From positions 62,001 through 126,000 of the forward strand of contig NZ_QKMF01000003.1 in assembly GCF_003208435.1 (NCBI RefSeq): a DNA stretch of 64,000 nucleotides, read 5' to 3'. Origin of the DNA: Pelagimonas varians (lineage in GTDB: Bacteria; Pseudomonadota; Alphaproteobacteria; Rhodobacterales; Rhodobacteraceae). Both the position numbers and the translations under genes were made by a program. Shown here in pieces: positions 52,699 to 62,237 of the stretch (within the stretch, counting starts at the first letter, position 1; every line of letters starts with the position of its first letter). The notes beneath the pieces are model-generated. The model made no database searches and was not told the origin of the DNA. It was given only the letters and a program-made list of their open reading frames with translations.

Positions 52699-53712
52699 AT
52701 GAAACTCATCACTGGTATCTCAGCGTTGGCCATGACCATCGCAATGGCAGGCGGCGCATTGGCCGAGGGTCTCACCGTTGGCGTAAGCTGGTCAAACTTT
52801 CAAGAAGAGCGCTGGAAAACCGACGAAGCCGCTATCAAGGCAGCTTTGGACGCGGCTGGCGCATCATACATCTCTGCTGACGCGCAGTCTTCTTCGGGCA
52901 AGCAGCTGGCAGACATTGAATCGCTGATCGCCCAAGGTGCAGACGCGCTGATCATTCTGGGTCAAGACACCGCAGCCGTTATCCCAGCCGTTCAGGCCGC
53001 AGCGGACGAGGAAATCCCCGTCGTTGCTTATGACCGCCTGATCGAAGACAGCCGCGCATTCTACCTGACATTCGACAATGTCGAAGTTGGCCGTATGCAG
53101 GCGCGTGCCGTTCTGGCTGCAATGCCCAAAGGCAACTACGTTATGATCAAGGGGTCGCCTACCGATCCTAACGCGGATTTCCTGCGCGGTGGTCAGCAAG
53201 AAGTTCTGCAAGCCGCTGTTGATGCAGGCGACATCACGATCGTTGCCGAAGCATATACTGATGGTTGGGTTCCTGCGAACGCACAGCGCAACATGGAGCA
53301 GATCCTGACCGCGCAAGACAACAAAGTAGATGCGGTTGTGGCTTCGAACGATGGCACCGCAGGCGGTGTTGTTGCAGCTCTGACAGCTCAGGGTCTCGAA
53401 GGTCTGCCGGTTTCCGGTCAGGACGGCGATCATGCTGCTTTGAACCGTGTTGCCACAGGCACTCAGACCGTTTCGGTTTGGAAAGACGCACGTGAGCTTG
53501 GCAAAGCAGCAGGCGAAATCGCCGTTGCACTGGCTGGTGGCAAGTCGGTTGACGGCGCTGTTGAATGGACGTCACCAGGCGGCACCACCATGAACTCTAT
53601 GTTCCTGGCACCGGTTCCGATTTCTGCTGACAACCTCAACGTCGTTGTTGACGCAGGCTGGATCGAAAAAGACGCACTTTGCGCAGGTTCGACCCTCGAA
53701 GTTTGTAAATAA
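52699..53712 (+). CDS. xylF: D-xylose ABC transporter binding protein
   Basis: A 337-residue periplasmic sugar-binding protein with a Sec signal ([22 protein letters not shown]) and the XylF pattern: [59 protein letters not shown], and [28 protein letters not shown]. The ATG at 52699 is set by GGGAGGAG and by the signal peptide; the reading frame is open much further upstream but without a signal. Xylose specificity rests on similarity to XylF and on xylA, xylB and xylR beside it. A strong hairpin follows the stop. Confidence 0.92.
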   Translation: MKLITGISALAMTIAMAGGALAEGLTVGVSWSNFQEERWKTDEAAIKAALDAAGASYISADAQSSSGKQLADIESLIAQGADALIILGQDTAAVIPAVQAAADEEIPVVAYDRLIEDSRAFYLTFDNVEVGRMQARAVLAAMPKGNYVMIKGSPTDPNADFLRGGQQEVLQAAVDAGDITIVAEAYTDGWVPANAQRNMEQILTAQDNKVDAVVASNDGTAGGVVAALTAQGLEGLPVSGQDGDHAALNRVATGTQTVSVWKDARELGKAAGEIAVALAGGKSVDGAVEWTSPGGTTMNSMFLAPVPISADNLNVVVDAGWIEKDALCAGSTLEVCK

Positions 53713-53727
53713 GCTTTAATGCTTTTG

Positions 53728-53752
53728 TCCCTCCGGCGCTTCGCCGGGGGGA
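53728..53752 (+). other. in-operon hairpin after xylF
   Basis: An 11-bp stem (TCCCTCCGGCG/CGCCGGGGGGA, with a T-G pair) and a CTT loop begin 15 bases after the xylF stop. No T-run follows, so partial termination or mRNA stabilisation is likelier than full termination. Confidence 0.65.
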
Positions 53753-53863
53753 TACCCCAAGACAAATCCCCCAAAAACCGCGTTGCCTTGAACTGATGTA
53801 GCCTTTGGTTGCACTGGGTGCCGTGCGTTTTTCACACCTATTGCGATCAGGGACGTGGCTCAT

Positions 53864-55129
53864 ATGCAAAACTCTGCGAAAAATTTCTTCTCTAAGTTGG
53901 GAATAGACGCCCGGCTTTTGGGCATGGTCGGGGCGCTGGTCGTTCTCTGGATCGTGTTTGACCTTATCACAGGTGGACGGTTCTTAACGCCGCGCAACCT
54001 GTTTAACCTCTCCGTTCAGACGGCATCTGTTGCTGTGATGGCAACGGGGATGGTGTTTGTAATTGTGACGCGGAACATCGATCTGTCTGTGGGCTCTATG
54101 CTGGGGTTCATCGGCATGGTTGTAGCCGCGATCCAAGTGCAAGTGTTGCCTGACGTTTTGGGCCTTGGGCATCCGCTTATCTGGATCATCGGTGTATTGC
54201 TTGCCATTTCTATGGGGGCGCTACTTGGGGCTTTTCAGGGTTGGGTTATCGGCTATCTGACTGTGCCTGCGTTTATCGTGACACTGGGCGGTTTTCTTGT
54301 GTATCGCGGTGCCATGTGGTGGGTCACGAAAGGCCAGACACAGGCCCCGTTGGATGCGACATTCCGCCTGCTGGGCGGCGGTGCCGAAGGCACATTGGGG
54401 GAAACCCTAAGCTGGGTCTTTGGTGTGATCGCCGCTGTTGCCGCTGTTGGCATTATGTTGATGAGCCGTCGCCGCAAATCCAGCCACGGCTTTACCGTTA
54501 AACCGGTTTGGGCCGAAGGTATCTTGATGGGCCTTGCCGGTGGTTTGATCATCTGTTTCGTCTGGGTGATGAATTCCTACCCGATTGCCAAAGGGGCGAT
54601 GAAGCGTATCGCCGCGGCAGACGGTATTGAGCTGACCGAAGGCATGGTCTGGTATCATGGCGTTGCTATTCCGGTTGTGATATTGCTGGCGGTCACTGTC
54701 TGCATGACCATCGTGGCACAGCGCACCCGCTTTGGCCGCTACGTCTACGCCACAGGCGGCAATCCAGAAGCAGCTGAACTGTCGGGCATCAATACACGCC
54801 TGCTGACGGTCAAGATTTTCGCCCTGATGGGGGCGCTAACGGGCATCGCGTCAATCATCGCTTCGGCACGGTTGAACGCAGTAGATGTTGGTCTGGGTAC
54901 GCTGGACGAGCTGCGCGTTATCGCGGCAGCGGTAATCGGCGGCACAGCTTTGTCAGGTGGATTTGGCACCATTTATGGCGCGGTTATCGGCGCGCTGATT
55001 ATGCAATCACTGCAATCTGGGATGGCTTCTGTCGGGGTTGATGCTCCGCTGCAAAGCATCGTGGTTGGTATCGTACTGGTCTTTGCCGTGTGGGTAGACA
55101 TCGTCTATCGCCGCCGGGCTGGCCTGTAA
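53864..55129 (+). CDS. xylH: D-xylose ABC transporter permease
   Basis: A 421-residue inner-membrane permease of the ribose/xylose (RbsC/XylH) family with about ten hydrophobic segments. [34 protein letters not shown] is the family signature, and [23 protein letters not shown] is the cytoplasmic coupling loop. AGGGAC about 9 bases upstream supports the ATG at 53864 over the GTG at 53855. It follows xylF after the hairpin and precedes xylG by 13 bases. Confidence 0.92.
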   Translation: MQNSAKNFFSKLGIDARLLGMVGALVVLWIVFDLITGGRFLTPRNLFNLSVQTASVAVMATGMVFVIVTRNIDLSVGSMLGFIGMVVAAIQVQVLPDVLGLGHPLIWIIGVLLAISMGALLGAFQGWVIGYLTVPAFIVTLGGFLVYRGAMWWVTKGQTQAPLDATFRLLGGGAEGTLGETLSWVFGVIAAVAAVGIMLMSRRRKSSHGFTVKPVWAEGILMGLAGGLIICFVWVMNSYPIAKGAMKRIAAADGIELTEGMVWYHGVAIPVVILLAVTVCMTIVAQRTRFGRYVYATGGNPEAAELSGINTRLLTVKIFALMGALTGIASIIASARLNAVDVGLGTLDELRVIAAAVIGGTALSGGFGTIYGAVIGALIMQSLQSGMASVGVDAPLQSIVVGIVLVFAVWVDIVYRRRAGL

Positions 55130-55142
55130 GGGAGGAATGACA

Positions 55143-55898
55143 ATGGATACGAAAACCCCTCTTATCGAGATGAAAAACATGAGCATCTCATTTGGCGGCG
55201 TGCGCGCTGTGGATGATGTCTCGGTTGATCTGCACCCGGGTGAAGTTGTGGGCCTTCTTGGCCACAACGGCGCGGGGAAATCGACACTGATCAAGATGCT
55301 GTCAGGGGCCTATCAGGGCACAGGCGACATCTATGTGAATGGTGAAAAAGTCGAAATCCACAACCCACGGGATGCGCGCAAATACAACATTGAAACGATC
55401 TACCAGACTCTTGCGCTGGCGGACAATCTCGATGCGGCTGCCAACCTGTTCCTCGGGCGCGAACTTCTGACGCCAGCAGGTACGCTGGATGATGACGCGA
55501 TGGAGGCAGAAACCCGCAAGATCATGGGCCGTTTGAACCCGAACTTCCAAAAGTTCAGCTCGCCTGTGTCGGCTCTGTCTGGTGGTCAGCGCCAGTCGGT
55601 GGCGATTGCCCGCGCCGTCTATTTCAACGCCCGAATTTTGATCATGGACGAACCAACTGCGGCGCTTGGCCCTCAAGAAACGCAAATGGTGGCCGAACTT
55701 ATCCAACAGCTCAAGGCAGACGGCATTGGCATTTTCCTGATCGACCATGACGTGCATGCGGTGTTGCAGCTATGTGACCGCGCATCGGTGATGAAAAACG
55801 GCAAGCTGGTGGGCACCGTGAATATTCCCGACGTAACCGATGATGACCTGCTCAGCATGATTATTCTGGGCAAGAACCCCGGTGAAGCCGCAGCTTAA
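55143..55898 (+). CDS. xylG: D-xylose ABC transporter ATPase (single-domain)
   Basis: A 251-residue ATPase with Walker [20 protein letters not shown], signature [15 protein letters not shown] and Walker [17 protein letters not shown]. Enteric XylG is about 500 residues with two ABC domains; this one has only one, as in several alphaproteobacterial sugar systems, so it probably works as a homodimer. GGAGG at 55131-55135 is correctly spaced (7 bases) for the ATG at 55143; the ATG at 55137 is too close. Confidence 0.88.
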   Translation: MDTKTPLIEMKNMSISFGGVRAVDDVSVDLHPGEVVGLLGHNGAGKSTLIKMLSGAYQGTGDIYVNGEKVEIHNPRDARKYNIETIYQTLALADNLDAAANLFLGRELLTPAGTLDDDAMEAETRKIMGRLNPNFQKFSSPVSALSGGQRQSVAIARAVYFNARILIMDEPTAALGPQETQMVAELIQQLKADGIGIFLIDHDVHAVLQLCDRASVMKNGKLVGTVNIPDVTDDDLLSMIILGKNPGEAAA

Positions 55899-55906
55899 CA
55901 TGAACA

Positions 55907-55930
55907 GAAGCTCCGGCAGGCCGGAGCTTC
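55907..55930 (+). other. in-operon hairpin between xylG and xylA
   Basis: A perfect 10-11 bp stem (GAAGCTCCGGC/GCCGGAGCTTC) with a 2-4 base loop starts 8 bases after the xylG stop. No T-run follows. It may set xylA expression apart from the transporter genes by RNA processing or decay. Confidence 0.65.
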
Positions 55931-55956
55931 CCCCGAGATTTGTAAGGACAACAGGC

Positions 55957-57264
55957 ATGAGCACTGGTTTTTTTAACGGTATCGACAAGATCAAATACGA
56001 AGGTGCAAATAGCACCAACCCAATGGCCTTTCACCACTACAACCCTGATGAGATCATCATGGGCAAACGGATGGAAGAGCACCTGCGTTTTGCCGTGGCG
56101 TGGTGGCATTCGTTTGCATGGGAAGGTGGCGACCCCTTTGGCGGTCAGACGTTTGAACGCCCTTGGCACCCACAAGACGACATGGCACGTGCCAAACTAA
56201 AGGCAGATGTGGCGTTCGAGATGTTCGACATCTTGGGTGCCCCTTATTTTTGCTGGCACGACGCAGATATCCGTCCCGAACAGGGCAGCTTTGCGGGCAA
56301 CTTGAGCACGCTAAACGAGATCACCGATTATATCGGCGAAAAGATGGAAGCGGGCGGGCCGGATCTGCTTTGGGGCACGGCCAACATGTTCTCGCACCGT
56401 CGGTATATGGGCGGTGCATCAACAAACCCTGATCCTGATGTATTTGCCTTCGCGGCGGCGACGGTGAAATCCTGCATGGATGCGACGCACAAACTGGGCG
56501 GCCAGAACTATGTGCTTTGGGGCGGGCGCGAAGGTTATGAAACCCTCCTGAACACTGATCTGGAATCTGAACTGGATCACATGGGCCGGTTCTTGAACAT
56601 GGTGGTGGACTACAAACACAAGATCGGCTTCAAAGGCGCGATTTTGGTTGAGCCAAAGCCGCAAGAACCGTCCAAGCATCAGTATGACTATGACGCCGCG
56701 ACCTGCATCGGGTTCTTGCGCAAGTATGGGCTTGAGAAAGAGGTCAAGCTGAACCTTGAACAAGGTCATGCAATTTTGGCAGGCCATTCCTTTGAACATG
56801 AAATCGCGACCGCAACGGCCGAAGGGATGTTGGGTTCGATCGATATGAATCGCAACGACTATCAATCGGGGTGGGACACTGACCAGTTCCCCAACAACAC
56901 ACCCGAAGTTGCGTTGGCCTATTACCACATCCTGAAATCGGGTGGGTTGACCACCGGTGGCACCAATTTTGACGCCAAAGTACGACGTCAGTCAATTGAG
57001 GCGACCGATCTGGTTGCGGCCCATGTTGGTGGAATGGACATTTGCGCACGCGGTCTCAAAGCTGCGGCAGCGATGATCGAAGACGGTGGATTGGAAGAGG
57101 CGCTGGGCACCCGGTATTCCGGTTGGGATACAGATGCGTCCAAGGCGATGCTTGGCAGCGATTTGGGGGCGATAACCCAGCGCGTTCTGGATGAAGGCAT
57201 CAACCCCGAGCCACGTTCGGGGCGTCAGGAAATTCTTGAAAACTACGTAAATCGCTTTGTCTAA
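55957..57264 (+). CDS. xylA: xylose isomerase
   Basis: A 435-residue enzyme that interconverts D-xylose and D-xylulose. It matches the class II family: [29 protein letters not shown] with the catalytic His-Asp, [43 protein letters not shown] for metal binding, [17 protein letters not shown], and [14 protein letters not shown]. The ATG at 55957 is set by AAGGAC 7-8 bases upstream and by alignment to the family start. It is the last gene of the operon, ending at a strong terminator. Confidence 0.96.
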   Translation: MSTGFFNGIDKIKYEGANSTNPMAFHHYNPDEIIMGKRMEEHLRFAVAWWHSFAWEGGDPFGGQTFERPWHPQDDMARAKLKADVAFEMFDILGAPYFCWHDADIRPEQGSFAGNLSTLNEITDYIGEKMEAGGPDLLWGTANMFSHRRYMGGASTNPDPDVFAFAAATVKSCMDATHKLGGQNYVLWGGREGYETLLNTDLESELDHMGRFLNMVVDYKHKIGFKGAILVEPKPQEPSKHQYDYDAATCIGFLRKYGLEKEVKLNLEQGHAILAGHSFEHEIATATAEGMLGSIDMNRNDYQSGWDTDQFPNNTPEVALAYYHILKSGGLTTGGTNFDAKVRRQSIEATDLVAAHVGGMDICARGLKAAAAMIEDGGLEEALGTRYSGWDTDASKAMLGSDLGAITQRVLDEGINPEPRSGRQEILENYVNRFV

Positions 57265-57287
57265 ATCCAGATAGAGCAAGAATTTAC

Positions 57288-57319
57288 GCCCTCCGGTAAA
57301 CCGGGGGGCGACTTTTTTT
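57288..57319 (+). terminator. rho-independent terminator of the xylose operon
   Basis: A 9-bp stem (GCCCTCCGG/CCGGGGGGC, one T-G pair) with a TAAA loop, followed by GACTTTTTTT. It begins 23 bases after the xylA stop. Confidence 0.92.
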
Positions 57320-57451
57320 GCACATCCTGACAGTCTTGTCGTCTTTTCGACAATTGATTGTGGCGCGCAAATGCCTCATTATGAAGGTCGAGGACAGATT
57401 GCCGACCAGACGGGAAAACCCGCGCCGGCTTCAGTTAGAGACAGGATTTTT

Positions 57452-57811
57452 ATGAGGAACACAGCATTATTGGTTGTGGCGGCTTTGGTGCTTGCGGCTT
57501 GTGGCGGCGGCAACAAAGACAACGTGTCACGATATCGTGGCGGTGCACCTGCGGCGCTTGCCAAGGGACCAATTTCCAAGGCTTGTCTGCAAGCCAATCG
57601 TAAGTCGGCCAACCTGCGGCTTTGCGGTTGTGTGCAAGCTGTGGCCAACGGGTCGCTGTCGGGCAGCGATCAAAAACTGGCGGCGTCGTTCTTTCGGGAT
57701 CCGCACAAAGCCCAGGTCATTCGTCAATCAGACAACACTCGAAACGAGGCGTTCTGGAAACGCTACAAGGCCTTTGCCGCCAAATCCGGTCAGGTTTGCA
57801 AAGGGTATTAA
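57452..57811 (+). CDS. small lipoprotein of unknown function
   Basis: A 119-residue predicted lipoprotein: MRNTALLVVAALVLAACGGG has a lipobox with Cys17. The mature part has a conserved-looking block (LRLCGCVQAVANGSLSGSDQKLAASFFRDPHKAQVIRQSD, then WKRYKAFAAKSGQVCKGY) with four further Cys or near-Cys positions likely to form disulfides. I recall similar proteins across Rhodobacteraceae, sometimes labelled arginine transporter without evidence. AGGA precedes the ATG at 57452; earlier in-frame starts would remove the signal from the N terminus. Monocistronic. Confidence 0.75.
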   Translation: MRNTALLVVAALVLAACGGGNKDNVSRYRGGAPAALAKGPISKACLQANRKSANLRLCGCVQAVANGSLSGSDQKLAASFFRDPHKAQVIRQSDNTRNEAFWKRYKAFAAKSGQVCKGY

Positions 57812-57872
57812 GCGGTTTGCATAGGGTAAGTTGGGGCATCAAATGTGCCCCGACTCAGAGTTTCGGGAGGCG

Positions 57873-59168
57873 TCAGCCAGCCACCTTTTTTGGCGGTGTG
57901 GTCAGATCGTGTAGCCGGACCTCGGCCGTCAGTGCATGTCCCACCATGCCTTCGGCCCGTGAAATCACCGATGTCGCATGGGCCAAGCCAGGCAGGGCTT
58001 CGTCTGTAACTTCCTGCCACGTCACTGTTTTCATAAACTTGTGCACGGACAGGCCACCGGTATAGCGCGCGGCACCAGACGTCGGCAAAACATGGTTGGG
58101 TCCAGCGGCTTTGTCCCCAAAGGCCACGGTCGTTTTGACACCCAAAAACAACGAGCCATAGGCCCCGAGGTTCTCAAGCCACCATGGCAGGTTTTCGCAT
58201 TGAACATGTAGATGTTCGGGCGCGAAGCGATCTGATTCAGCAACCATTTCTTCGGGATTATCACAGACAATGACTTCGCCCATAGCGGCCCACGACGCCT
58301 GCGCGGCTTGGGCGTTTTCCTCAGGCAACATGGCGATTGTTTCGGGAATAAGTCGCAGTACTTCGCGGGCGAAAGCGTCACTATCCGTGACCAACCAGCA
58401 CGGAGACGTCGGCCCGTGTTCGGCCTGCCCGATCAGATCCAAGGCGACGCGGGCGGGATCGGCGCTTTTGTCCGCAAGGATCAAAACGTCCGTTGGTCCG
58501 GCAAACATGTCGATCCCCAAAGGACCAAACAGCTGGCGTTTTGCCTCGGCAACATAGGCGTTTCCGGGACCGGCCAAAACATCAGAGGCAGGTGCCCCGA
58601 AAAGGCCATAGGCCATGGCTGCGATCCCTTGCACGCCACCCAGGGTCAAAATGGTGTCTGCTCCGGCAAGGTTCATGGCGTAAAGCGTTGGTGCATCAAT
58701 GGTGTCGCCGCGCGGCGGGGCGCAGGCAGTGACATGCGGCACACCGGCTGCCTTGGCTGTGGCGATGGTCATCAATGCAGAAGCGATGTGGGCATAGCGT
58801 CCACCCGGCACGTAGCAACCTGCTGCGCTTACTGGCAGCATCTTTTGGCCAGCGGTCAGGCCGGGACGGATTTCCATGCTGACATCCGCAATGGATGCGC
58901 GCTGAAGCTCTGCGAATTTCTTGATGTTGTCGTGTGCATAGATCAAGGCTTCTTTCAACTCATCCGAGGTTTTCGAGGTTGCTTCCGCGATCTGCTCAGC
59001 GGTCACAACAACTTCGCCAGACCAGTTGTCCAACCGGCGGGCGTAGTCATTGGCGGCCTCTTCGCGTCCGGTTTTCAACCGGGCCAACATGACGGCAACT
59101 GTGTCAGAGACATCAGCAGACTCCGAAGCGGTTAGGCCGGGGGCGGTTTTCAAATGGATTGGGGGCAT
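57873..59168 (-). CDS. HisD-family dehydrogenase, possibly sulfopropanediol dehydrogenase-like
   Basis: A 431-residue histidinol dehydrogenase-fold enzyme. Zinc and catalytic positions are kept: Gln and His in QAEHG, Glu-His in FAPEHLHV, Asp in GDKAAGPNHVLPT, and His in GMVGHALTAEVRL. The substrate segments differ from biosynthetic HisD: CYVPGGRYAHIASALMTIATAKAAGVPHV replaces the usual TAxYPSS-type stretch, and LYAMNLAGADTILTLGGVQGIAAMAYG follows. These features resemble HpsN (sulfopropanediol 3-dehydrogenase) and related catabolic paralogues. No his genes are nearby; a divergent LysR gene lies 68 bases away. A vicinal-diol or amino-alcohol substrate oxidised twice to an acid is likely, but its identity is inference. 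Confidence 0.8.
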   Translation of the reverse strand: MPPIHLKTAPGLTASESADVSDTVAVMLARLKTGREEAANDYARRLDNWSGEVVVTAEQIAEATSKTSDELKEALIYAHDNIKKFAELQRASIADVSMEIRPGLTAGQKMLPVSAAGCYVPGGRYAHIASALMTIATAKAAGVPHVTACAPPRGDTIDAPTLYAMNLAGADTILTLGGVQGIAAMAYGLFGAPASDVLAGPGNAYVAEAKRQLFGPLGIDMFAGPTDVLILADKSADPARVALDLIGQAEHGPTSPCWLVTDSDAFAREVLRLIPETIAMLPEENAQAAQASWAAMGEVIVCDNPEEMVAESDRFAPEHLHVQCENLPWWLENLGAYGSLFLGVKTTVAFGDKAAGPNHVLPTSGAARYTGGLSVHKFMKTVTWQEVTDEALPGLAHATSVISRAEGMVGHALTAEVRLHDLTTPPKKVAG

Positions 59169-59236
59169 GGGAAGGAAATCCTTGACGGCTGGGGATTAGT
59201 TTCAGAAATAGTAAATGTGAAGCGGGGCGAAAGGGG

Positions 59237-60208
59237 ATGCCAATGGTCATCAAAGGCGTAACATTGCGCGGGCTTGAAGTGTTCGAGGCCTTGGCCGGAA
59301 CGGGTTCGGTTGCGCGGGCGGCACAGATCACCGGACTGAGCCAACCGGCGGTCAGCCAACAAATGCGCAATCTTGAAACGGCGTTGGGCACGGATTTGGT
59401 GGATCACGGGCGGCGTCCGATGCAGCTGACACCTGCTGGACGGACGTTTTTGAGCCGCACGCAAACCGTTCTTGCGCAACTGCGGCTGGCGCAAAGTGAA
59501 CTCACTGTGATGGATCTGACCCATCTGAGCACTTTGAACCTTGGGATCATTGATGATTTTGACAATGATCTGACCCCTCGACTGGTGACCATGTTGGCCG
59601 AAAGCCTGACACGCTGCAGGTTTAAACTGACCACTGCACCCAGCCACGAAATTTCGTCGGAAATGGAAGCGCGACACCTGCATATTGCGATTGCAGCGTC
59701 GAGTGGGGGTGTCACGCCGGGCATCATCGAATACCCATTGGTTCGAGACCCTTTTATCCTTGTTTGTCAGAGGGGTGCGGCGGATGCTGCGGGCGGGGTT
59801 GCCGCCCTGACAGAGGTGGAACCCTTGCTGCGGTACGACCGGGCGCAGAGGATCGGAGCCCAGATCGAAGCCCACTTGGCGCGGCAAAAACTGGACTTTT
59901 CCGAACGGTTCGAGATCGGTGCCCACCTGTCCTTGATGACTTTGGCGGCACGGGGCGTCGGATGGGCGCTGACCACACCGCTTGGATATATGCGCGCCAG
60001 CCGGATGCATGATCAGATCGAAGCGCACCCGCTGCCCTTCAAGCCCTTTTCGCGTACGATTTCGTTGTTTGCCGGATCGGATTGGGCCGATACTGTTCCG
60101 CGCGATGTTGCCCGCACCACAGGAATGCTGGTCAATGAAATGGTCATTGATCCAGCTCTGCGCCAACTGCCTTGGCTTGAGGGGGAATTGCGTCTTTTGG
60201 ACAGGTGA
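59237..60208 (+). CDS. LysR-family transcriptional regulator
   Basis: A 323-residue regulator with the LysR HTH (LRGLEVFEALAGTGSVARAAQITGLSQPAVSQQMRNLETALGTDLV) and a periplasmic-binding-like effector domain. It starts at ATG 59237 (a second ATG at 59243 is close). It is divergent from the HisD-family gene across a 68-base gap containing ATTAGTTTCAGAAATAGTAA, which has a TTTCAGAAA core, so it most likely controls that gene. The inducer is unknown. Confidence 0.9.
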   Translation: MPMVIKGVTLRGLEVFEALAGTGSVARAAQITGLSQPAVSQQMRNLETALGTDLVDHGRRPMQLTPAGRTFLSRTQTVLAQLRLAQSELTVMDLTHLSTLNLGIIDDFDNDLTPRLVTMLAESLTRCRFKLTTAPSHEISSEMEARHLHIAIAASSGGVTPGIIEYPLVRDPFILVCQRGAADAAGGVAALTEVEPLLRYDRAQRIGAQIEAHLARQKLDFSERFEIGAHLSLMTLAARGVGWALTTPLGYMRASRMHDQIEAHPLPFKPFSRTISLFAGSDWADTVPRDVARTTGMLVNEMVIDPALRQLPWLEGELRLLDR

Positions 60209-60332
60209 TACGGCGGGCGGTTTTTGCATGACAACGATGTTGCCTGCCACACCCATTCAATCAAGCGCGCCAGTGTCTGTTTTCGGAACAGTCAGCCGCA
60301 GTTTTAAAGAGTTGAAATTGGCTGTTTACGAA
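60209..60332. other. intergenic region after the LysR gene
   Basis: A 124-base gap between the plus-strand LysR gene and the convergent alpha/beta hydrolase. It has no clear hairpin with a T-run, and no supported reading frame. Confidence 0.35.
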
Positions 60333-61100
60333 TTAGGCGGAACCGACCTGTAAAAATGCCCGCAGCGATGCTTCAAACTCACGCGGTTTTTCGGCGTGCA
60401 GCCAATGTCCTGCCCCCGGAATCTTGGCAAACCGCGCCTTAGGAAACCGCGCACGAATATCGCTGCGATGCTCGGGCAGGACATAGTCTGATTGCGCGCC
60501 GGATAAGAACAAAGTTGCCCCGTCAAACTGGCCCGCTACCACCGGGAACCCCAGGATCAACGGCATTTGCTCGGCCAAGGCGTCTAGATTGAGTTTCCAA
60601 GATTGTGATTTTATATCAAGGGATTGCGTAAAAAACGATTGAAGGGTTTTGTCTTCGACATGCTTGGCCAATTGTTCAACCGCATCCGACCGCTTGGTCA
60701 CGCGGCTTAGGTCGACTTTGCGCATGGCTTCGATGAATTGGATTTGGCTGTGCGTATAGCTGACCGGCGCGATATCGGCGATGATCAGCCGGTTCACCAG
60801 CTCTGGTCGTGTCAAAGCGAGCACCATTGCGGCCTTGCCGCCCATGGAATGCCCGACCACATCAGCCCGGCCGCCATGCGCTTCGATCACTTCGGCGAGG
60901 TCGTTGGCAAGCGAATGGTAGTCATGAGTGTCCGATTTGAAGCTATCGCCGTGATTGCGCATATCAGGTGTGAGAACAAGCCGGTCATCGGACAGGCGTT
61001 TGGCGATCACCCCCCAGTTGCGCCCAGAGCCATACAGCCCGTGCACGATCAGCAACGGTGGATTGGGCCCTGATTGGCCCACGGTCAAAGTATTCAGCAT
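60333..61100 (-). CDS. alpha/beta hydrolase (YbfF-like esterase)
   Basis: A 255-residue hydrolase with the nucleophile elbow GHSMGG, the oxyanion segment LLIVHGLYGSGRNW, PDMRNHGDS, and a C-terminal catalytic His in GAGHWLHAEKP. This is the YbfF-type esterase/thioesterase pattern, active on short acyl esters or acyl-CoA. The ATG at 61100 is preferred over the TTG before it. It follows the NUDIX gene by 5 bases and is probably co-transcribed with it and DUF983. It is not a metal-dependent kynurenine formamidase. Confidence 0.88.
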   Translation of the reverse strand: MLNTLTVGQSGPNPPLLIVHGLYGSGRNWGVIAKRLSDDRLVLTPDMRNHGDSFKSDTHDYHSLANDLAEVIEAHGGRADVVGHSMGGKAAMVLALTRPELVNRLIIADIAPVSYTHSQIQFIEAMRKVDLSRVTKRSDAVEQLAKHVEDKTLQSFFTQSLDIKSQSWKLNLDALAEQMPLILGFPVVAGQFDGATLFLSGAQSDYVLPEHRSDIRARFPKARFAKIPGAGHWLHAEKPREFEASLRAFLQVGSA

Positions 61101-61105
61101 CAAAG

Positions 61106-61810
61106 TCAGTCTTTCATCGGCGTGCCGCGTAGGCGTAAGAACAGGCTTTCTTCGTCGTTGTTGCGGAAAAAGGGAACCGAGGCAGGGGGGGCATTGTCTT
61201 GTACCCGCGCTGCGATTTCGGCCATCACAACTTCGGTGATGAACGGCAGATCAAAATGGCGCACTTCGTCGAGAGGAATCCATTGAAGGTGCGAAAGTTC
61301 ATCCGTTGCAGCGGCGAAATCATCGGGGTCGGATGCCAATCCTTCGGCGTCGAGCAAAAAGAACCTCGCATCAAACCTGCGAGGTCTGCCCGGCGGTGTG
61401 ATTGCGCGAAATACAAACTGCAACCCGTCTGCGGCAGGCCGGTGCCCTGTGCCTGCAAAACTGAGCCAATCTTCGGGAACATCACCGGGCCAAGGGGCTG
61501 GAACGCCTAATATCTGTCCGGTTTCTTCCCAAAGTTCGCGCACCGCAGCTGCGGCCAAAGCGCGTGCCATCCCCGCCGGCGCGCTTTCGGAGAGCCGGGC
61601 AGAACACAGCGGCGTTAGCGGACGTGCCAAGGGCACCTTTGCATCATCGGCATCAACAGCCCCGCCGGGAAAGACAAATTTATTGGGCATAAACGCCGCG
61701 CTTGCCCCGCGTTGGCCCATAAGTACCGATGGACGGGTGGTGCGGTTGCGCACGACAATGACAGTTGCGGCATTGCGGATTGCGGTCTTGTCGACAGTTG
61801 GTGTTGTCAT
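61106..61810 (-). CDS. NUDIX hydrolase (NUDT19-like)
   Basis: A 234-residue NUDIX-fold protein. FVFPGGAVD followed after an insertion by AAAVRELWEETGQILG gives the RE-x2-EE-x-G half of the NUDIX box. The G-x5-E half is separated or altered, as in the NUDT7/NUDT19 group that cleaves CoA or related diphosphates. The ATG at 61810 (MTTPTVDKTAIRNAATVIVV) gives a normal start; upstream in-frame TTG codons are unlikely. It follows the DUF983 gene by 25 bases. Substrate uncertain. Confidence 0.85.
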   Translation of the reverse strand: MTTPTVDKTAIRNAATVIVVRNRTTRPSVLMGQRGASAAFMPNKFVFPGGAVDADDAKVPLARPLTPLCSARLSESAPAGMARALAAAAVRELWEETGQILGVPAPWPGDVPEDWLSFAGTGHRPAADGLQFVFRAITPPGRPRRFDARFFLLDAEGLASDPDDFAAATDELSHLQWIPLDEVRHFDLPFITEVVMAEIAARVQDNAPPASVPFFRNNDEESLFLRLRGTPMKD

Positions 61811-61835
61811 CTTTTCCCCGGTGCTTGCGCCCAAA

Positions 61836-62237
61836 TCAATCGCGGCGCGCAAACCCGTGCAGGCGGCGCGCCCATTGGAAGGCAACAATGGCGCCTTTCA
61901 TTCTGGGCAGAAGGTAGAGCGACAAGCCAACGCAGCCAACTGCAAAAATCGTAAACAGGATCAAAGGATCCGGTTCAAAGGTGGCAAAGACAAAACTGAG
62001 CAGGGGCGTCATAATCAAAAAGACCAGCAATATGGTCACATAGGACGGACTGTTGGCCACGTTGTGCAGCCGTAGTTTTTCCCGGCACACTGGGCAATGG
62101 TCGCGCACCCGTAAGAAACCGGACAGCAGCGGACCGGCCCCGCAATTGGGGCATTTTCCGCGCAAACCGCGCAGAATTGCAGTTCTGGTATCCCGCGCCC
62201 CGTTCAAATGTGGGGCGTTTGGGCTAGGTGGTGTCAT
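61836..62237 (-). CDS. DUF983 family membrane protein
   Basis: A 133-residue protein with a zinc-ribbon-like CPNCG and CPVC pair at the N terminus (GLRGKCPNCGAGPLLSGFLRVRDHCPVC) and two transmembrane helices, the DUF983 pattern common in alphaproteobacteria. Function is unknown. It appears to head a three-gene minus-strand operon with the NUDIX hydrolase and the alpha/beta hydrolase. Confidence 0.9.
   Translation of the reverse strand: MTPPSPNAPHLNGARDTRTAILRGLRGKCPNCGAGPLLSGFLRVRDHCPVCREKLRLHNVANSPSYVTILLVFLIMTPLLSFVFATFEPDPLILFTIFAVGCVGLSLYLLPRMKGAIVAFQWARRLHGFARRD

Noticed and set aside
57873-59168. Assignment to histidine biosynthesis (hisD)
   Set aside because: Substrate-region motifs differ from biosynthetic HisD, no other his gene is nearby, and a divergent LysR regulator suggests a catabolic role.
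60333-61100. The alpha/beta hydrolase as the missing kynurenine formamidase
   Set aside because: It resembles YbfF-type esterases, lies 40 kb from the kyn genes, and is grouped with NUDIX and DUF983 genes.
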